From Phoenix dactylifera (taxonomy: Eukaryota > Streptophyta > Magnoliopsida > Arecales > Arecaceae): a stretch of DNA of 64,000 bases. The DNA lies in contig NW_024067681.1 of NCBI RefSeq assembly GCF_009389715.1, positions 1,384,001-1,448,000 of the forward strand. The letters run 5' to 3'. Numbering within the stretch: the first letter of the stretch is position 1; the number at the start of each line of letters is the position of its first letter. Below the pieces are notes generated by a model. That model was not told the DNA's origin. It made no database searches and was given only the letters and a program-made list of their open reading frames with translations. Positions 62,700-64,000 of this stretch are shown in pieces. The position numbers and the translations under genes are program-made.

Positions 62700-64000
62700 C
62701 AATAAAGTACTTGGTGGTAATGCATTCCTTTGAATCAAAAAAAAGAGGGACGGTACTGAAACAACTTTATATTTAACAATCCTTCAAAAAATAAACACGT
62801 AATCTAGTGGCTGGGTGGAGCATATTTCTATGCACATTCCTAGATCATGGCTTTAAAGGTGCATTAGGTGGACAGAGTAAGTGGAGAGTTATCTGTTCAA
62901 ATAACCCTCCAAGTTATTCTTCCACTTATCTCTATAACCGAATGTCAGCAAGTAATTTATTTCTCTTCTACACTAGAGGGGATAACCCTCCAAGTTATCC
63001 CTTATATTGTAACAAAATAAAGTGGTGCTCAAAAAATTGGTTGGATCCGAAGGCAAGGCAAAGGATCTGATACAAATCCCCTCTTGAAGAACATCTAGAG
63101 ACTAGCAAGGGAGGTCACTCCTTTTTCTTTTGAAGCAAGTCTAGCGAAAGATAAATAGAGCTGTGAATTAGGTAGCCTTCTATACGGCAGAGCATTCGGG
63201 CGATGTGTTGTGGACCGACTTGGTGCCAATACCCAGGGCATTTGAGGACATCTTGCTTTTTAATTTTTTTTAATGTGTTCATACTAGAATGGTGTGAACC
63301 ACCCATCCTAACAAAAAAGAAAAAAAGATGATATTATTGGTCAGAAAGAGAGGCAGTTCTTCCATGCTTAGCGAGTAAGATACAATCTAGTTTATTCTTC
63401 TAAAAAAGCTTTAGATTGGAATCCAACAGCTGCCGAGCCAAAAGAATAAGAAAGAAGGTAGGAAGGCGTCTCTTTGTGGATGTCTCTCTCATCTTTCTTT
63501 CCCAATAGGAAAGTGGCCAATCAAATCCATATATCTAAATTAGATTACAAGAGTATCTATGTGTCACCACCAGCCACGTCCTCAGCAATATCATCTTTCA
63601 CCTTCTTCATGACCACTGCCTTTCTACCACCTCTGTATCGATGAGCAACGTCTATACTGATGCGTGGAGCTGTAGTAAAATCTACCCTCACTCCTCGATT
63701 GGGCAAAACCTAGAATCATGCACAAATCCTCAGGGGTTGTCATGACCTCAACATCGTTTATTGTGATTACTTTTTGAGCAGGGAACAAAATCTTAACATA
63801 TTTTTTTTGGCTAAAGAAATCTTACATAAAGCTCGGGTATGTGCAAAAAGCATATGAAACCCATCTCTCATTGGTCACCTCTAAGCATCAGTTACCGAGT
63901 ACACAAGTCGTGCGACCCCAAATTGTCAACTACATTGTCAATTAACAAATTGTACGAATCCAATTTAATAGTAAAATAAATTGGCCATGAAGACAGGTGC
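62700..64000. other. Right-edge intergenic DNA
   Basis: No supported gene. On the minus strand at about 63705-63560 an open stretch, including VLPNRGVRVDFTTAPRISID and KAVVMKKVKDDIAEDV, has protein-like composition but no recognised family. It could be part of a gene or element extending beyond the window. Confidence 0.35.

Overview
This window is nuclear DNA from a flowering plant. It is AT-rich between genes, has long introns with canonical GT-AG junctions, carries plant gene families (a UGT glucosyltransferase, a calcium-dependent protein kinase, a LIN/CERBERUS-type U-box gene) and is full of decayed LTR retrotransposons, LINEs and MITEs. Gene style and repeat types suggest a monocot, perhaps a palm. 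The species is inference, not shown by the sequence.

Layout: 1-430 holds a GC-rich tandem repeat with hairpins. An intronless UDP-glycosyltransferase gene (1042-2517, +) follows. From 2.5 to 13.4 kb is repeat territory: a short non-autonomous LTR element (4526-7062), a likely solo LTR (8777-9681) and a decayed Ty3/gypsy element on the minus strand (about 10.6-13.4 kb). A complete seven-exon CPK gene (CDS 23496 down to 13641, minus, 556 aa) occupies the next 10 kb. Then come a plant LINE relic (24.4-25.9 kb, +) and a Ty1/copia relic (26.0-27.8 kb, minus). A small plastid-type membrane protein gene runs from 30251 to 40435 (+): its two coding exons total 372 bp and are split by a 9.8 kb intron holding a LINE relic, a minisatellite and an hAT-type MITE with a perfect 8-bp target duplication.

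From about 48.5 down to 41.6 kb (minus) lies a LIN/CERBERUS-like U-box E3 ligase gene whose sequence is well conserved but whose frame is broken repeatedly by single-base indels. The other four genes have clean frames. From 50.2 to 52.8 kb are a LINE fragment and a putative large LTR. A two-exon gene for an unrecognised basic 159-aa protein lies at 54414-57699 (+). The right end carries tandem duplications, 80-bp GC-rich repeats in an LTR-like segment, a TRIM element with recognisable LTRs, primer site and polypurine tract, and little else.

The genes are independent transcription units. Nothing suggests an operon, a biosynthetic cluster or a viral or bacterial system. The strongest observations are the indel-riddled LIN-like gene, the very long intron in a tiny gene, the hAT MITE and TRIM with intact structure, and the palindromic GC-rich repeat at the left edge.
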